Origin: Streptomyces sp. XM4193
GTDB taxonomy: Bacteria; Actinomycetota; Actinomycetes; Streptomycetales; Streptomycetaceae
Length of the DNA stretch: 64,000 nucleotides
Direction: 5' to 3'
Assembly (NCBI RefSeq): GCF_023072595.1
Contig: NZ_JALLGK010000009.1
Location: 62,001 to 126,000, forward strand
Position 1 is the stretch's first letter, and every line of letters starts with the position of its first letter. The position numbers were made by a program, and so were the translations under genes. This document shows, one piece after another, positions 26,354 through 34,888 of the stretch. Below the pieces are notes generated by a model that saw nothing but the letters and a program-made list of their open reading frames with translations, had not been told where the DNA came from and searched no databases.

Positions 26354-27133
26354 GTGGCAGAGCGCAAGCCGATCGAATCCTGGCTGACCGACATGGACGG
26401 CGTCCTGATCCACGAGGGCATCCCCATCAAGGGCGCCGACGCGTTCCTGAGCAGGCTGCGGGAGTCGGGCAAGCCGTTCCTGGTCCTCACCAACAACTCC
26501 ATGCAGACCCCGCGCGATCTGCACGCCCGGCTGGCGCGCATGGGTCTGGACGTGCCGGTCGACAACATCTGGACCTCCGCGCTCGCGACCGCCCAGTTCC
26601 TGGACGACCAGCGCCCCGGCGGCACCGCGTACGTGATCGGCGAGGCCGGGCTCACCACCGCGATGCACGACATCGGTTACGTACTGACCGACGCGCAGCC
26701 CGACTACGTCGTCCTCGGCGAGACCCGCACCTACAGCTTCGAGGCGCTGACCCGGGCGATCCGGCTGATCAACAACGGCTCGCGCTTCATCGCCACCAAC
26801 CCGGACGAGACCGGCCCCTCCGCCGAGGGCCCACTGCCCGCCACCGGTTCGGTGGCCGCGCTGATCACCAAGGCGACCGGTCAGGAACCGTACTTCGTGG
26901 GCAAGCCGAACCCGCTGATGATGCGCGCCGGACTCAACAAGATCGGCGCGCACTCCGAGACCAGCGCGATGATCGGCGACCGGATGGACACCGACATGCT
27001 GGCCGGTCTGGAGGCGGGCATGGAGACCTTCCTCGTCCTCACCGGCATCTCCAGCCCCGACGAGGTGGACCGGCACCCCTTCCGCCCGTCCACGGTCGTC
27101 GACTCCATCGCGGACCTCGTCGAGCGCATCTGA
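26354..27133 (+). CDS. HAD superfamily phosphatase, class IIA (NagD-like)
   Basis: This 259-residue enzyme starts at GTG (VAERKPIESWLTDMDGVLIHEG) with GGAG upstream. HAD motif I is DMDG (D13, D15), motif II FLVLTNNS, the lysine of motif III is in PYFVGKPNPLMM and motif IV is MIGDRMDTDMLAG. The C2-type cap lies between motifs II and III. Such enzymes dephosphorylate nucleotides or phosphosugars; the true substrate is not readable. It faces no obvious pathway partner. Confidence 0.92.
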   Translation: MAERKPIESWLTDMDGVLIHEGIPIKGADAFLSRLRESGKPFLVLTNNSMQTPRDLHARLARMGLDVPVDNIWTSALATAQFLDDQRPGGTAYVIGEAGLTTAMHDIGYVLTDAQPDYVVLGETRTYSFEALTRAIRLINNGSRFIATNPDETGPSAEGPLPATGSVAALITKATGQEPYFVGKPNPLMMRAGLNKIGAHSETSAMIGDRMDTDMLAGLEAGMETFLVLTGISSPDEVDRHPFRPSTVVDSIADLVERI

Positions 27134-27360
27134 CCCCTCCGCCCCTCTCCGTGCCTCCGGCCCGGTGCGGCAGGCCCGGTGCGGTCGACTCGGTGTGGCC
27201 CTCTCGAACGGGCTCGCCCCGCCGGGCGGTTCGAGGGGCCGGGAAGCTTGCGCAAGCCACCGCGCCGCACCGGCCCGCGGCGCTGACCCGATCGGCGGCG
27301 CTGCGGGTGCGACGGCCCGGGCCGCGGTGAATCTTCGGGAGTACCGACCCGGAGGTTGCC

Positions 27361-27951
27361 ATGCGCGTTGCCCGCGTTGCCCGAGTCCCGTACAGCCTGG
27401 GACTGTTGACCCTCTCCGCCGTGCTGCTCGGTACAGCGCCGGCGAACGCGGCGCCGCAGGAGGAACCCGGGCCCGCCACCGGATCCGTCAAGATCACGCC
27501 GTCCAAGGTGCACGCCGGCGGCCAGATCAACATCCGGGTCGACTCCTGCGACGGGGACAAGGGCATCGCCCGCTCGGACGCGTTCATCTCCTCGGTGGCC
27601 CTGAAGTCCGCCGCCGATGAGACGCTCACCGGCGACGCCAGCATCCGTGCGGCCATCGACCCGGGCCGGTACACCGTGCTGGTCGACTGCTACGACAAGA
27701 CCGGCAACCTCAAACGCTCCATCGCCGAGGGCCGGTTCGTCGTCATCCCCGGCGGGGGCGGCGAGTCCCACCACCCGCCCGTACGGCCCACCGCGCCGGT
27801 CAAGGCGGGCGGCGGCGGCACCGCGGGCAGCGGCGGTTCCGGCGACTCCACCACCCTCCCGCTGACCCTGGCCGGCGCCGCCGCGCTCGGTCTCGCCGGT
27901 GCCGCCGTACTGCGCCGCCGCGCCGCGGCACGCCCCGGCAGCCACTCCTGA
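27361..27951 (+). CDS. Secreted surface protein with LPLTL sorting signal, sortase substrate candidate
   Basis: This 196-residue protein has a signal peptide (MRVARVARVPYSLGLLTLSAVLLGTAPANA), an Ig-like beta domain (about residues 42-130: SVKITPSKVHAGGQINIRVDSC, PGRYTVLVDCYDKTGN, with two Cys that may form a disulfide) and a Gly/Ser-rich linker. The C-terminus carries LPLTL at 166-170, a hydrophobic stretch AGAAALGLAGAAV and RRRAAAR. That is the layout of a cell-wall sorting signal (LPxT-like, with Leu where Gly is usual). The sortase gene starts 14 bp downstream, strongly suggesting that this is its substrate. Confidence 0.87.
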   Translation: MRVARVARVPYSLGLLTLSAVLLGTAPANAAPQEEPGPATGSVKITPSKVHAGGQINIRVDSCDGDKGIARSDAFISSVALKSAADETLTGDASIRAAIDPGRYTVLVDCYDKTGNLKRSIAEGRFVVIPGGGGESHHPPVRPTAPVKAGGGGTAGSGGSGDSTTLPLTLAGAAALGLAGAAVLRRRAAARPGSHS

Positions 27952-27964
27952 CGGGCCTGCCGCG

Positions 27965-28618
27965 ATGGCCGGGGAGAGCCAGCCCTCGGGCGGCGGCCGA
28001 CTGATCACCGCGACGGCCTGGCTGGTGCTGCTCCTCGGGCTGTGGCTGTGGGGCAAGGACCTCACCGACAGCAACTTCCCGGTGCTGGGCGAGCTCGGTT
28101 CGGGCCGGAGCGCGGAGAGCGGCGGACTGCCGGACGCGCTCGATCCGGTCGAGGGCGGCCGACCCGTCGCCGTCCGTATCGACGGCCTCGGCGTGGACGC
28201 CCGCGTCCAGACCCGCGGCCTGGACGCGGACGGCGCGGTGGACGCCCCGCCGCTCAGCCAGGGCGACGACGTCGCCTGGTACGGGGGCGGCCCGCAGCCC
28301 GGTGCGGCGGGGGCGGCCCTGCTGGTGGGCCATGTCGACACCGCCACGGACAAGGCGGTGTTCTTCAACCTCAGTTCGGCCGACCCGGGCACCAAGGTCC
28401 GGGTCTCGCGCGAGGACGGCACCGTCGCCGAGTTCACGGTGGAGGACGTGGAGGTCGTCCAGCGCGAGGGCTTCGACCCGGCGAAGGCGTACGGCGAGCG
28501 GAACCGGGGGCGGGCGGAGCTGCGCCTGATCACCTGCGGCGGCACCTTCGACCGCGAGAGCCGCAGCTACACGGCGAACGTGGTCGTCTCCGCGTACCTG
28601 ACGGCGATCCACCGGTGA
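27965..28618 (+). CDS. Class F sortase
   Basis: This 217-residue transpeptidase attaches surface proteins to the cell wall. It starts MAGESQPSGGGRLITATAWLVLLLGLWLWGKDL, a signal anchor at about residues 14-32. The sortase beta-barrel has VAVRIDGLGVDARV, the catalytic His in AALLVGHVDTATDKAVFF, the catalytic Cys in RLITCGGTFDRESRSYTANVVV and the Arg following it. The TLITCxG signature and short size are those of actinobacterial class F. No strong ribosome site is seen; translation is probably coupled to the preceding gene, 14 bp upstream. Confidence 0.92.
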   Translation: MAGESQPSGGGRLITATAWLVLLLGLWLWGKDLTDSNFPVLGELGSGRSAESGGLPDALDPVEGGRPVAVRIDGLGVDARVQTRGLDADGAVDAPPLSQGDDVAWYGGGPQPGAAGAALLVGHVDTATDKAVFFNLSSADPGTKVRVSREDGTVAEFTVEDVEVVQREGFDPAKAYGERNRGRAELRLITCGGTFDRESRSYTANVVVSAYLTAIHR

Positions 28619-28803
28619 CCCGCCACCGGCCCGCTCCGCGGAGCCCGCGCACCGGCCCAAGTCCCGCGCGGGGACGCCCGGATGACGGCGTGTACGCCGT
28701 CGGAACGGCGTGCGCACGGGCGGGAGGGTCCGGGACGCACCAGATGTGTCGTTGTGCCACGATGGGCACTGACCGGTTCACCACCGTACCCAAGGGGGAG
28801 TGG

Positions 28804-29841
28804 ATGTACGGCACCGATGCCGGCCGCCCGCCGCACCGAATCCGCACCGCGCTCGCGATCGGCGGCGCGACTCTCAGCGCGATGGCACTGGTTGCCGGCT
28901 GTTCGTCCGGCGGCGACGAGAAGGACAAGCCCGACAGCGGGGACCGCGGGGGCAAACCGGGGAAGTCCGACGCCGCGTTCTGGGTGAACCCGGAGGGCAA
29001 GGCGTCCGCCGCCCTGGAGTCCTCGAGCGGGCGGGACGCCGAGCTGATCGAGAAGATCGCCGAGCAGCCCGCGGGGGAGTGGATCAAGCCGGAGCAGGCC
29101 GAGAGCCAGACCCGGGGCATCACCGAGGCGGCCACCGAGGCCGACACCAGCCCCATCCTCGTCATGTACAACATCCCGCACCGCGACTGCGGCCAGTACT
29201 CCCAGGGCGGCGCCAAATCCGCGGACGAGTACCGCGCCTTCACCGACGCGGTGGCCAAGGGCATCGGCGACCGCAAGGCGACGGTGGTGCTGGAGCCGGA
29301 CGCGCTGCCGCACATCATGCAGGAGGGCTGTGTGCCCGCCGAGCTCCACGGGGAGCAGTACACCCTGATCAGCGAGGCCGTGGACAAGCTCAAGAAGCTG
29401 TCCGGCACCAAGGTGTACATCGACGCGGGCAACCCGCACTGGATCCGCGACCCCGGCGGCATGGTCGAGCCACTGAAGAAGGCCGGCATCGACCGCGCCG
29501 ACGGCTTCTCCCTCAACGTCTCCAACTACCAGACGACCGAGGAGAACATCGACTACGGCAAGCGGCTCTCCTCGATGGTGGGCGACAAGCACTTCGTCAT
29601 CGACACCAGCCGCAACGGCAACGGCCCGGTCGACGGCGAGGAGACCGAGGAGTCCTGGTGCAACCCGCCGGGTCGCGCCCTCGGCGACACCCCCACGACG
29701 AAGACCGCCGATCCGCTGGTCGACGCCTACATGTGGATCAAGCGGCCCGGTGAGTCCGACGGCACCTGCCGCGGTGGCCCCGAGGCCGGCGAGTGGTTCC
29801 AGAAGTACGCGCTGGAGCTGGCGGGGAACGCCGAGGACTGA
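28804..29841 (+). CDS. cslZ: CslZ-like glycoside hydrolase family 6 lipoprotein
   Basis: This 345-residue endoglucanase-like protein starts MYGTDAGRPP with a lipoprotein signal (LSAMALVAGC, lipobox Cys). A Ser/Gly/Lys linker precedes the GH6 domain: PILVMYNIPHRDCGQYS, VVLEPDALPHI (acid residue region), KVYIDAGNPHWI, NVSNYQTTEEN, VIDTSRNGNGP and ESWCNPPGRALG. The ATG at 28804 follows GGGGGAG. In Streptomyces the GH6 gene cslZ (SCO2838) lies next to glxA and cslA and acts on the beta-glucan made by CslA at hyphal tips. Here it converges with glxA across a strong terminator. Confidence 0.9.
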   Translation: MYGTDAGRPPHRIRTALAIGGATLSAMALVAGCSSGGDEKDKPDSGDRGGKPGKSDAAFWVNPEGKASAALESSSGRDAELIEKIAEQPAGEWIKPEQAESQTRGITEAATEADTSPILVMYNIPHRDCGQYSQGGAKSADEYRAFTDAVAKGIGDRKATVVLEPDALPHIMQEGCVPAELHGEQYTLISEAVDKLKKLSGTKVYIDAGNPHWIRDPGGMVEPLKKAGIDRADGFSLNVSNYQTTEENIDYGKRLSSMVGDKHFVIDTSRNGNGPVDGEETEESWCNPPGRALGDTPTTKTADPLVDAYMWIKRPGESDGTCRGGPEAGEWFQKYALELAGNAED

Positions 29842-29888
29842 GCGCCGACGACCGGCCGCCGCCGCGGGGCCGTTCGGCACTCGCGCCC

Positions 29889-29947
29889 CGCACGGCACAA
29901 GGGCCCGCCCACCGGTACGGCCGGTGGGCGGGCCCTTGTGCCGTGCG
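29889..29947. terminator. Bidirectional terminator between cslZ and glxA
   Basis: A 27-bp perfect stem with a 5-nt loop (TACGG), starting CGCACGGCACAAGGGCCCG and ending in its complement. It lies between convergent genes and is among the strongest hairpins in the window. Confidence 0.9.
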
Positions 29948-30005
29948 CCCGGTCCGCGCCGTCCGCCCGCGTCTGTGGCGGGTACGACGGCGGCGGGCGC
30001 GGTGC

Positions 30006-31967
30006 TCACTCCCCGCGCAGCTGCAACTCGTCCTGGACCGGTACGTGCAGCCACACCGCTTCGGACGGCGTGCCGTCCTCGTCCACGGCGTTGACCATGT
30101 AGTACCCGGGCGGCACCAGCGTCGGGTCCTCGGGCACGGTCAACTCCACGCCGTTCTCCGTGCGTTCGAAGTCCAGCGCGATCGACCGCTGTTCGTTGTT
30201 GGTCACATGGGTGAAGGAGCTGGGCCGCATCAGCCGCATCTCCTTGATGTCCGCCGCGTCCTTCGTGGCGAACTCCGCCTTGCCGCCCAGCTGCACCCGC
30301 TGCGGCTTCTCGCCGTTCGCCTTCAGCTGCGGGCGGGAGTCGCGGAAGAGGTAGGGCGGCGACCAGATGTCGATCTGCTGCTCGAAGGTGCCGGGCTTGG
30401 TGTTGGCCTTGTCGTCGAAGAGCGGGTCGGAACCGAAGGTCATGACCTTGCCGTTGGGCAGCAGCAGCGCACCGGAGTGGTAGTTGCGGCCCTCCAGGGG
30501 ATCGGCCACCCGCCGTGAGGTGTTGGTCCTCGGGTCGTACAGCTCGGCCTTGAGCACGTCGCTGGAGCTGTAACCGCGGTAGCCCTTCGAGCCGTTGGTG
30601 GTGAGCACGGTGTCGTCGGGGAGGATCACGCTGCTGGGGTACCGCACCGGCTCGTAGAGCGAGGGACCGTCCACGAAACGGGGGTTCTTCTTCTTGAGGT
30701 CGACGATCCGGGTCTTGTCGGTGACCTTGGTGCTCTCACCGATGCCGCCGCCGCCGAGCACCATGTACTTCTGGTCCTGGGCGGGCGGCAGCAGCACGGC
30801 CATGGAGGTCTCCAGGGCGTCCGGGTCGCTCATGCCGGGGATCTTGGTGAAGCTGTCGGTGCGCCAGTTCCACAGGCCGGGCGACCGTCCCCTGTCGGCG
30901 GGGCCGTAGCCGGAACTGGTGCCGGTGTAGAGCAGTTCGTCGCGGCCGGAGAGGAAGAGCCCCGGGTAGGTCGGGAAGTAGCGCTGCTTGGGCAGGGTCT
31001 GCCACTTCTTGGTCCTCGGGTCGTAGAGCTCGACCTTCTCCGAGACCTCGCCGATGTCGTCGAGGCCGGAGACCGAGAGCACCCGGCCGTCCTCCAGCGT
31101 GGTCAGCGTGGGGTACCAGCGGGCGTCCTCCATCGGGTCGACCGTGATGTACTCCTCGGCCACCGGGTCGAACTCGTAGGACTCGCGGATGCCCTGGAAG
31201 TCCTTCTTGTCGAAGGAGATCTTGTTGGCGATGCCGTAGACGTTGTCCTTGTCGGCGTCGTCGATACCCACGACGGCGTACTGGTCGGTGTCGCCGGTGG
31301 CGTACTTCTTGCCCTTCCTGGCGGCCTCGACGTAGATCCGCTTCTGGCTCGCGGTGACGGTCGCCCCGGTGGGGGTCTCCTTCTTCTCGGCCCTGGGCAC
31401 CAGCAGCGACTGCTGGGTCTCGAAGACCTTGCCGCTCTTGGCGCCCTTGAACTTGGTGCCCTTGGGCAGCGTGATCGGCTTGTCGGGGTTCTCGTTGCTG
31501 ACGATCATCAGGCCGCCGGCCTTCTCGACGTCGCCCTCCAGCGTCTCGTACCGCTGGGTGCCGCCCGCGATCAGCAGCTTGCCGTCGGGGAGCTGGGTGT
31601 GGCCCGCGCAGAACATGTCCTTGGGCGTGGGGATGTTCTTGAACGTGTTCTTGTCCGGGTCCCAGAGCACGCTGCGGAAGCTCTTGGCGGCGAACTGCTT
31701 GGCGTCGTTGCCCGAGCCGGCGACCAGCAGCACCTTGCCGGTGTGCAGCAGGGCCGCGTGGATGGTGTTGATCCGGTTCTTCTGCGGTACGTCCAGCACC
31801 TGCCACAGGCCGTTCTCGGCCTTGTAGCCCGCGCGGTTGATGTTGTAGTTCGTGTACTGCTCACTGGTGTACCGGATCAGCCACGGGGCGTTCATGCCCG
31901 CGACGGCGAGCAGCGCGACCGACGCGATGGCCAACCGCTTCGTACGGCGGCTTGGGCGGTATTTCAC
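30006..31967 (-). CDS. glxA: GlxA, membrane-anchored copper radical oxidase
   Basis: This 653-residue galactose-oxidase-like enzyme acts with CslA in making the apical glycan of Streptomyces hyphae. It starts at GTG (VKYRPSRRTKRLAIASVALLAVAGM) with an uncleaved anchor helix. The mono-copper radical site is intact: Cys120 in DMFCAGHTQ and Tyr285 in DARWYPTL are placed to form the Cys-Tyr cross-link, the ligands Tyr496-His497 are in GRNYHSGALL and His587 in FTHVTNNEQR. Kelch-type repeats (VAGSGND, GKLLIAGGTQRYE, DGRVLSVSG, MVLGGGG) form the propeller. AGGAG lies upstream. It follows cslA by 228 bp. Confidence 0.95.
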   Translation of the reverse strand: MKYRPSRRTKRLAIASVALLAVAGMNAPWLIRYTSEQYTNYNINRAGYKAENGLWQVLDVPQKNRINTIHAALLHTGKVLLVAGSGNDAKQFAAKSFRSVLWDPDKNTFKNIPTPKDMFCAGHTQLPDGKLLIAGGTQRYETLEGDVEKAGGLMIVSNENPDKPITLPKGTKFKGAKSGKVFETQQSLLVPRAEKKETPTGATVTASQKRIYVEAARKGKKYATGDTDQYAVVGIDDADKDNVYGIANKISFDKKDFQGIRESYEFDPVAEEYITVDPMEDARWYPTLTTLEDGRVLSVSGLDDIGEVSEKVELYDPRTKKWQTLPKQRYFPTYPGLFLSGRDELLYTGTSSGYGPADRGRSPGLWNWRTDSFTKIPGMSDPDALETSMAVLLPPAQDQKYMVLGGGGIGESTKVTDKTRIVDLKKKNPRFVDGPSLYEPVRYPSSVILPDDTVLTTNGSKGYRGYSSSDVLKAELYDPRTNTSRRVADPLEGRNYHSGALLLPNGKVMTFGSDPLFDDKANTKPGTFEQQIDIWSPPYLFRDSRPQLKANGEKPQRVQLGGKAEFATKDAADIKEMRLMRPSSFTHVTNNEQRSIALDFERTENGVELTVPEDPTLVPPGYYMVNAVDEDGTPSEAVWLHVPVQDELQLRGE

Positions 31968-32195
31968 CGGTTAACACTCCTGCAAGCGACATCCGGGATG
32001 GCTCCCGGGGTGGGTGGTCCTGTTGCGTGGCCGGGCACGCCGCGGCTCGTAAGCGTCCGTCCTCCGGCCGGGCCGCGTCCGACGGCCCGGTGCCCGTGCG
32101 GCAGCGCCGCACACGTCCGGTTCTCGGGGCTGCGCTCCGTCGCCGGCGCGCTCAGCCGCGCGGGCGCCCCGTACTGGGAGGCGGCTGCGGGTGGC

Positions 32196-34280
32196 TCACT
32201 GGCCCGGTGGCGCGGACTGCCGGATCTGGCGTGCGTCGAACTGGACGGTCCGGTCGGTCCCGCGCGGATCGGCGGCCCAGGCGGGCCGCTGCTCGCTCCC
32301 CGGCGGCGCCCCGCCGGCCACCTCCGCGCTCGGCGCGCCGGGCTCCGGCACTCCCGTACCGGTACGACCCGCGACGACCGCCGCGGGTTGTGCGGGCGGC
32401 GGCGACTGCGGCGGATCCTGCTGCGGTGCCTCCCCGCCGCCGTTCCGCCGAGCCTGCTTACGGCGCTTCTTCTCGGCCCGCATCCCGATCCGCCAGCCGA
32501 TGATCGGAGCCGCGGTGATCAGTGTGGCGAGGGAGGCCCAGATCAGCATGGCCGGATGGTCGTGGCCGAGCCAGAACGAGCCGATCGCCGAACCGCCGAA
32601 GACCGCGATGAAGAAGAGATGGATGCGGAACGTGCCGAAGAGCGTGTCCGGACTCGCCGACTCGCCCTTGGGCGTGACGACGAACTTGCTCTTGCGCCGC
32701 AGCACCGTGTCCATCAGCGATCTGGCGTAGATCGGAGCGGAGAGCGCCGACATCAGCATGCCGGCCAGACCGCCCGAACCCTCGGGCTCGTGCGGCGAGA
32801 CGTTGTGCCGGCGGTTCCAGATGTAGAGGCCGACCTGGAGCGCCGAGGCGTTGCCGTACAGCATCATCCAGATGACCGGGTCGATCTGCACACCCGAGGC
32901 GCCCAGCCCCAGGAACAGGGCACAACTGATCGCGGCCAGAATCCAGTTCAGCGCCGAGATCGGGTAGAAGATGATCATCAACGTGTAGTTGAAGAGCTTG
33001 CCGGGCGGCATGGTGAACCAGCCGCGCCAGTACTGCTTGAGGATCGTCTCGTAGGTGCCCCGCGACCAGCGCAGCTGCTGGGTGAAGAAGTCGGTCCAGG
33101 CGTTCGGGCCCTCCCCGACGGCCAGTACGTCCGGGGTGTAGACCGAGCGCCAGCGCCTGCCGGTCTGCGGGTTGCGGGCCCGGTGGATCTCGAAGCCGGT
33201 GGCCATGTCCTCGGTGATCGAGTCGTAGAGGCCGCCGATCTGCTTGATGGCGCTGATCCGCACCGCGTTGCTCGTACCGACGAACATCGGCGCGCCGTAG
33301 CGGTTGCCGGCGCGCTGGATCAGCGCGTGGAAGAGGAACTGCTGGCTCTCCGCGGCCTTGGTGACGAAGTTGTCGTAGTTGCCGTAGACCTGCGGGCCGA
33401 TGACGAAGCCGACGTTCGGGTCGCGGAAGTAACCGAGCATCCGCTCCAGGTAGTTGGGCAGCGGCACGTGGTCGGTGTCGACGCCCGCGAAGTAGTCGTA
33501 GTCGTCGCCGTGGGCGTCCAACCAGGCGTTGTAGTTGCCGTGTTTGGTCTTCGCCCGGAACGCGCCCTTGGGGGTGTTCCACTTCTCGACGCCCTTGCGG
33601 CTGAAGTGGTGCACACCCAGGCGGCGGCAGACCTCCTTGACCTCGGGATCGTCGCCCTCGTCCAGCAGCCAGACGTGCATCGTGCCCCGGTGGCGGATCT
33701 TGACCGCCGCCGCCAGGGTCTTGGTCACCATCTCTATCGGTTCCTTGCCCGGAACGAAGGAGGTGAGGAAGGCGACCCGGGTGCCCGACTCCGGCACCAC
33801 CGGTACCGGGTCCCTGGCGACCAGCGTCGCGTGCGAGTTGGAGAACACGTTCATCGTGCGGAACAGCTCGATCAGCCCGATCGCGACCAGCATCACGATG
33901 TCGAGCCTGAGCACCAGGTCGGAGACCGACCCCTCGTCGCGCTCCGTCCAGTGCTGCGGCTGCATCAGCCAGGCGAAGAGTCCGAGCGAGAGCAGCGGGG
34001 CGAGGATCAGCAGCAGCGCCGCCCGGAAGCGGTGCGGCTCGTCGGCCATCAGACTGCGGTACTTGACCCGGTACGGCTTGTCGGGATCGGGTCGGGTCAG
34101 CGGGCCGGCCAGACGGCTGTAGTGCTCGTAGTCGTACCGGGGCGGGGCCTTGCGGGGCCAGCGCAGTCCTCGGCCGAAGGTGCCGGTCTCACCGGACCTG
34201 TTCCGCTGGATGCGGAGCTTGGTGGTCTGCGACGGATCGTCGTGCGCACGCGACTGTGCCTGGCGTGGTTCCGACGTCAT
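32196..34280 (-). CDS. cslA: CslA, cellulose-synthase-like GT2 glycosyltransferase
   Basis: This 694-residue membrane synthase is predicted to make a beta-linked glycan at hyphal tips. I chose MTSEPRQAQSRAH because GGGGGATGGA precedes it. The N-terminal 80 residues are cytosolic. Two membrane helices (ALLLILAPLLSLGLFAWLM, LRLDIVMLVAIGLIELFRTM) precede the GT2 domain with VWLLDEGDD, FAGVDTDHVP, TEDMATGFEIHRA and the processive-synthase QQLRWSRG. Several more helices follow (FNYTLMIIFYPISALNWILAAIS and others). The C-terminal 80 residues are Pro/Gly/Gln-rich. In S. coelicolor this is SCO2836; its deletion disrupts aerial development and tip morphology. Confidence 0.96.
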   Translation of the reverse strand: MTSEPRQAQSRAHDDPSQTTKLRIQRNRSGETGTFGRGLRWPRKAPPRYDYEHYSRLAGPLTRPDPDKPYRVKYRSLMADEPHRFRAALLLILAPLLSLGLFAWLMQPQHWTERDEGSVSDLVLRLDIVMLVAIGLIELFRTMNVFSNSHATLVARDPVPVVPESGTRVAFLTSFVPGKEPIEMVTKTLAAAVKIRHRGTMHVWLLDEGDDPEVKEVCRRLGVHHFSRKGVEKWNTPKGAFRAKTKHGNYNAWLDAHGDDYDYFAGVDTDHVPLPNYLERMLGYFRDPNVGFVIGPQVYGNYDNFVTKAAESQQFLFHALIQRAGNRYGAPMFVGTSNAVRISAIKQIGGLYDSITEDMATGFEIHRARNPQTGRRWRSVYTPDVLAVGEGPNAWTDFFTQQLRWSRGTYETILKQYWRGWFTMPPGKLFNYTLMIIFYPISALNWILAAISCALFLGLGASGVQIDPVIWMMLYGNASALQVGLYIWNRRHNVSPHEPEGSGGLAGMLMSALSAPIYARSLMDTVLRRKSKFVVTPKGESASPDTLFGTFRIHLFFIAVFGGSAIGSFWLGHDHPAMLIWASLATLITAAPIIGWRIGMRAEKKRRKQARRNGGGEAPQQDPPQSPPPAQPAAVVAGRTGTGVPEPGAPSAEVAGGAPPGSEQRPAWAADPRGTDRTVQFDARQIRQSAPPGQ

Positions 34281-34599
34281 GAATCCATCCCCCTGCACGC
34301 ATCACTGTCGTTGCGTGTGCTCGTTCGTGCCCGCGGCCTTCGGCTGTGTGCCGGAGGGGCAGGTTGAATCGGGCGGGCGTGACGACCGCCGCCGTATGAG
34401 ACAGCCGAGGGCAACGGTTGGTTCCCTCGGTACCGAAACGCCCCTTTTTCCCGGCCGGTTCGGATGCCGCGGGAGCTGGTGCCGCGTCAGCTTCTCGGAG
34501 CTCCTCACATGATCGCAAGAACGATACGCGCCGTTTACCCGTTTGGGTGGGGAACCGGGGATCGAACGTGATCAAGAAGCAATGATCCGGACAATGACG
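34281..34599. other. Upstream region of cslA, no gene seen
   Basis: This 319-bp stretch should hold the cslA promoter on the minus strand. It contains AT-richer segments (ATGATCGCAAGAACGATACG and CAAGAAGCAATGATCCGG) but I could not identify a clear -10/-35 pair or an operator. Confidence 0.5.
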
Positions 34600-34632
34600 C
34601 CCGGCGGGGCCCGCCGAGCGGGCCCCGCCGGG
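34600..34632. terminator. Hairpin 1, terminator-like
   Basis: CCCGGCGGGGCCCG pairs perfectly with CGGGCCCCGCCGGG across a 5-nt loop. It lies downstream of the 34730-34888 minus-strand gene. Confidence 0.8.
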
Positions 34633-34636
34633 TAAT

Positions 34637-34688
34637 GCTGTGGTGGTGGCTGCCAGACTCCACGGAGTCTGGCAGCCACCACCACAGC
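34637..34688. terminator. Hairpin 2, near-perfect 52-bp inverted repeat
   Basis: A 24-bp perfect stem (CTGTGGTGGTGGCTGCCAGACTCC and complement, extended by one G-C pair) has a 2-nt centre. It begins 42 bp beyond the stop of the small minus-strand gene and is its probable terminator. The two hairpins are stacked 4 bp apart. Confidence 0.85.
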
Positions 34689-34729
34689 CGGGTCGGACGG
34701 GCGCGCCGGGTCGGCGCCTCCGTCGATGC

Positions 34730-34888
34730 TCAGTCGATGCCGCGCCAGATGTGCGGCTCCTGCTCCTCGCCGGTCTCGCCGGCCAGTCCGAGCGCGGGTT
34801 GTGCGTAGAGCAGGGCGTTCAGCTCATCGGTGCCGATGGTGTACGCCTGCTGCGCCGACTGTTCCTTCTCCTGAACGGGAACGCCCAC
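34730..34888 (-). CDS. Unassigned 52-residue peptide, possible small secreted or RiPP-like precursor
   Basis: Not in the longer-ORF class, but well supported: GTG start behind GAGGGAG, then VGVPVQEKEQSAQQAYTIG, TDELNALLYAQPALGLAGET and GEEQEPHIWRGID, and TGA followed by two strong hairpins. The peptide is acidic and amphipathic, has no Cys, Lys only near the start, no signal sequence and one Trp near the end. A leader-like TxDELNALL helix followed by a Gly/Ala/Glu stretch is reminiscent of RiPP precursors, yet no modifying enzyme is adjacent (neighbours are cslA and tRNA-Lys). I do not recognise a family. It could instead be a small developmental or regulatory protein. Confidence 0.65.
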   Translation of the reverse strand: MGVPVQEKEQSAQQAYTIGTDELNALLYAQPALGLAGETGEEQEPHIWRGID

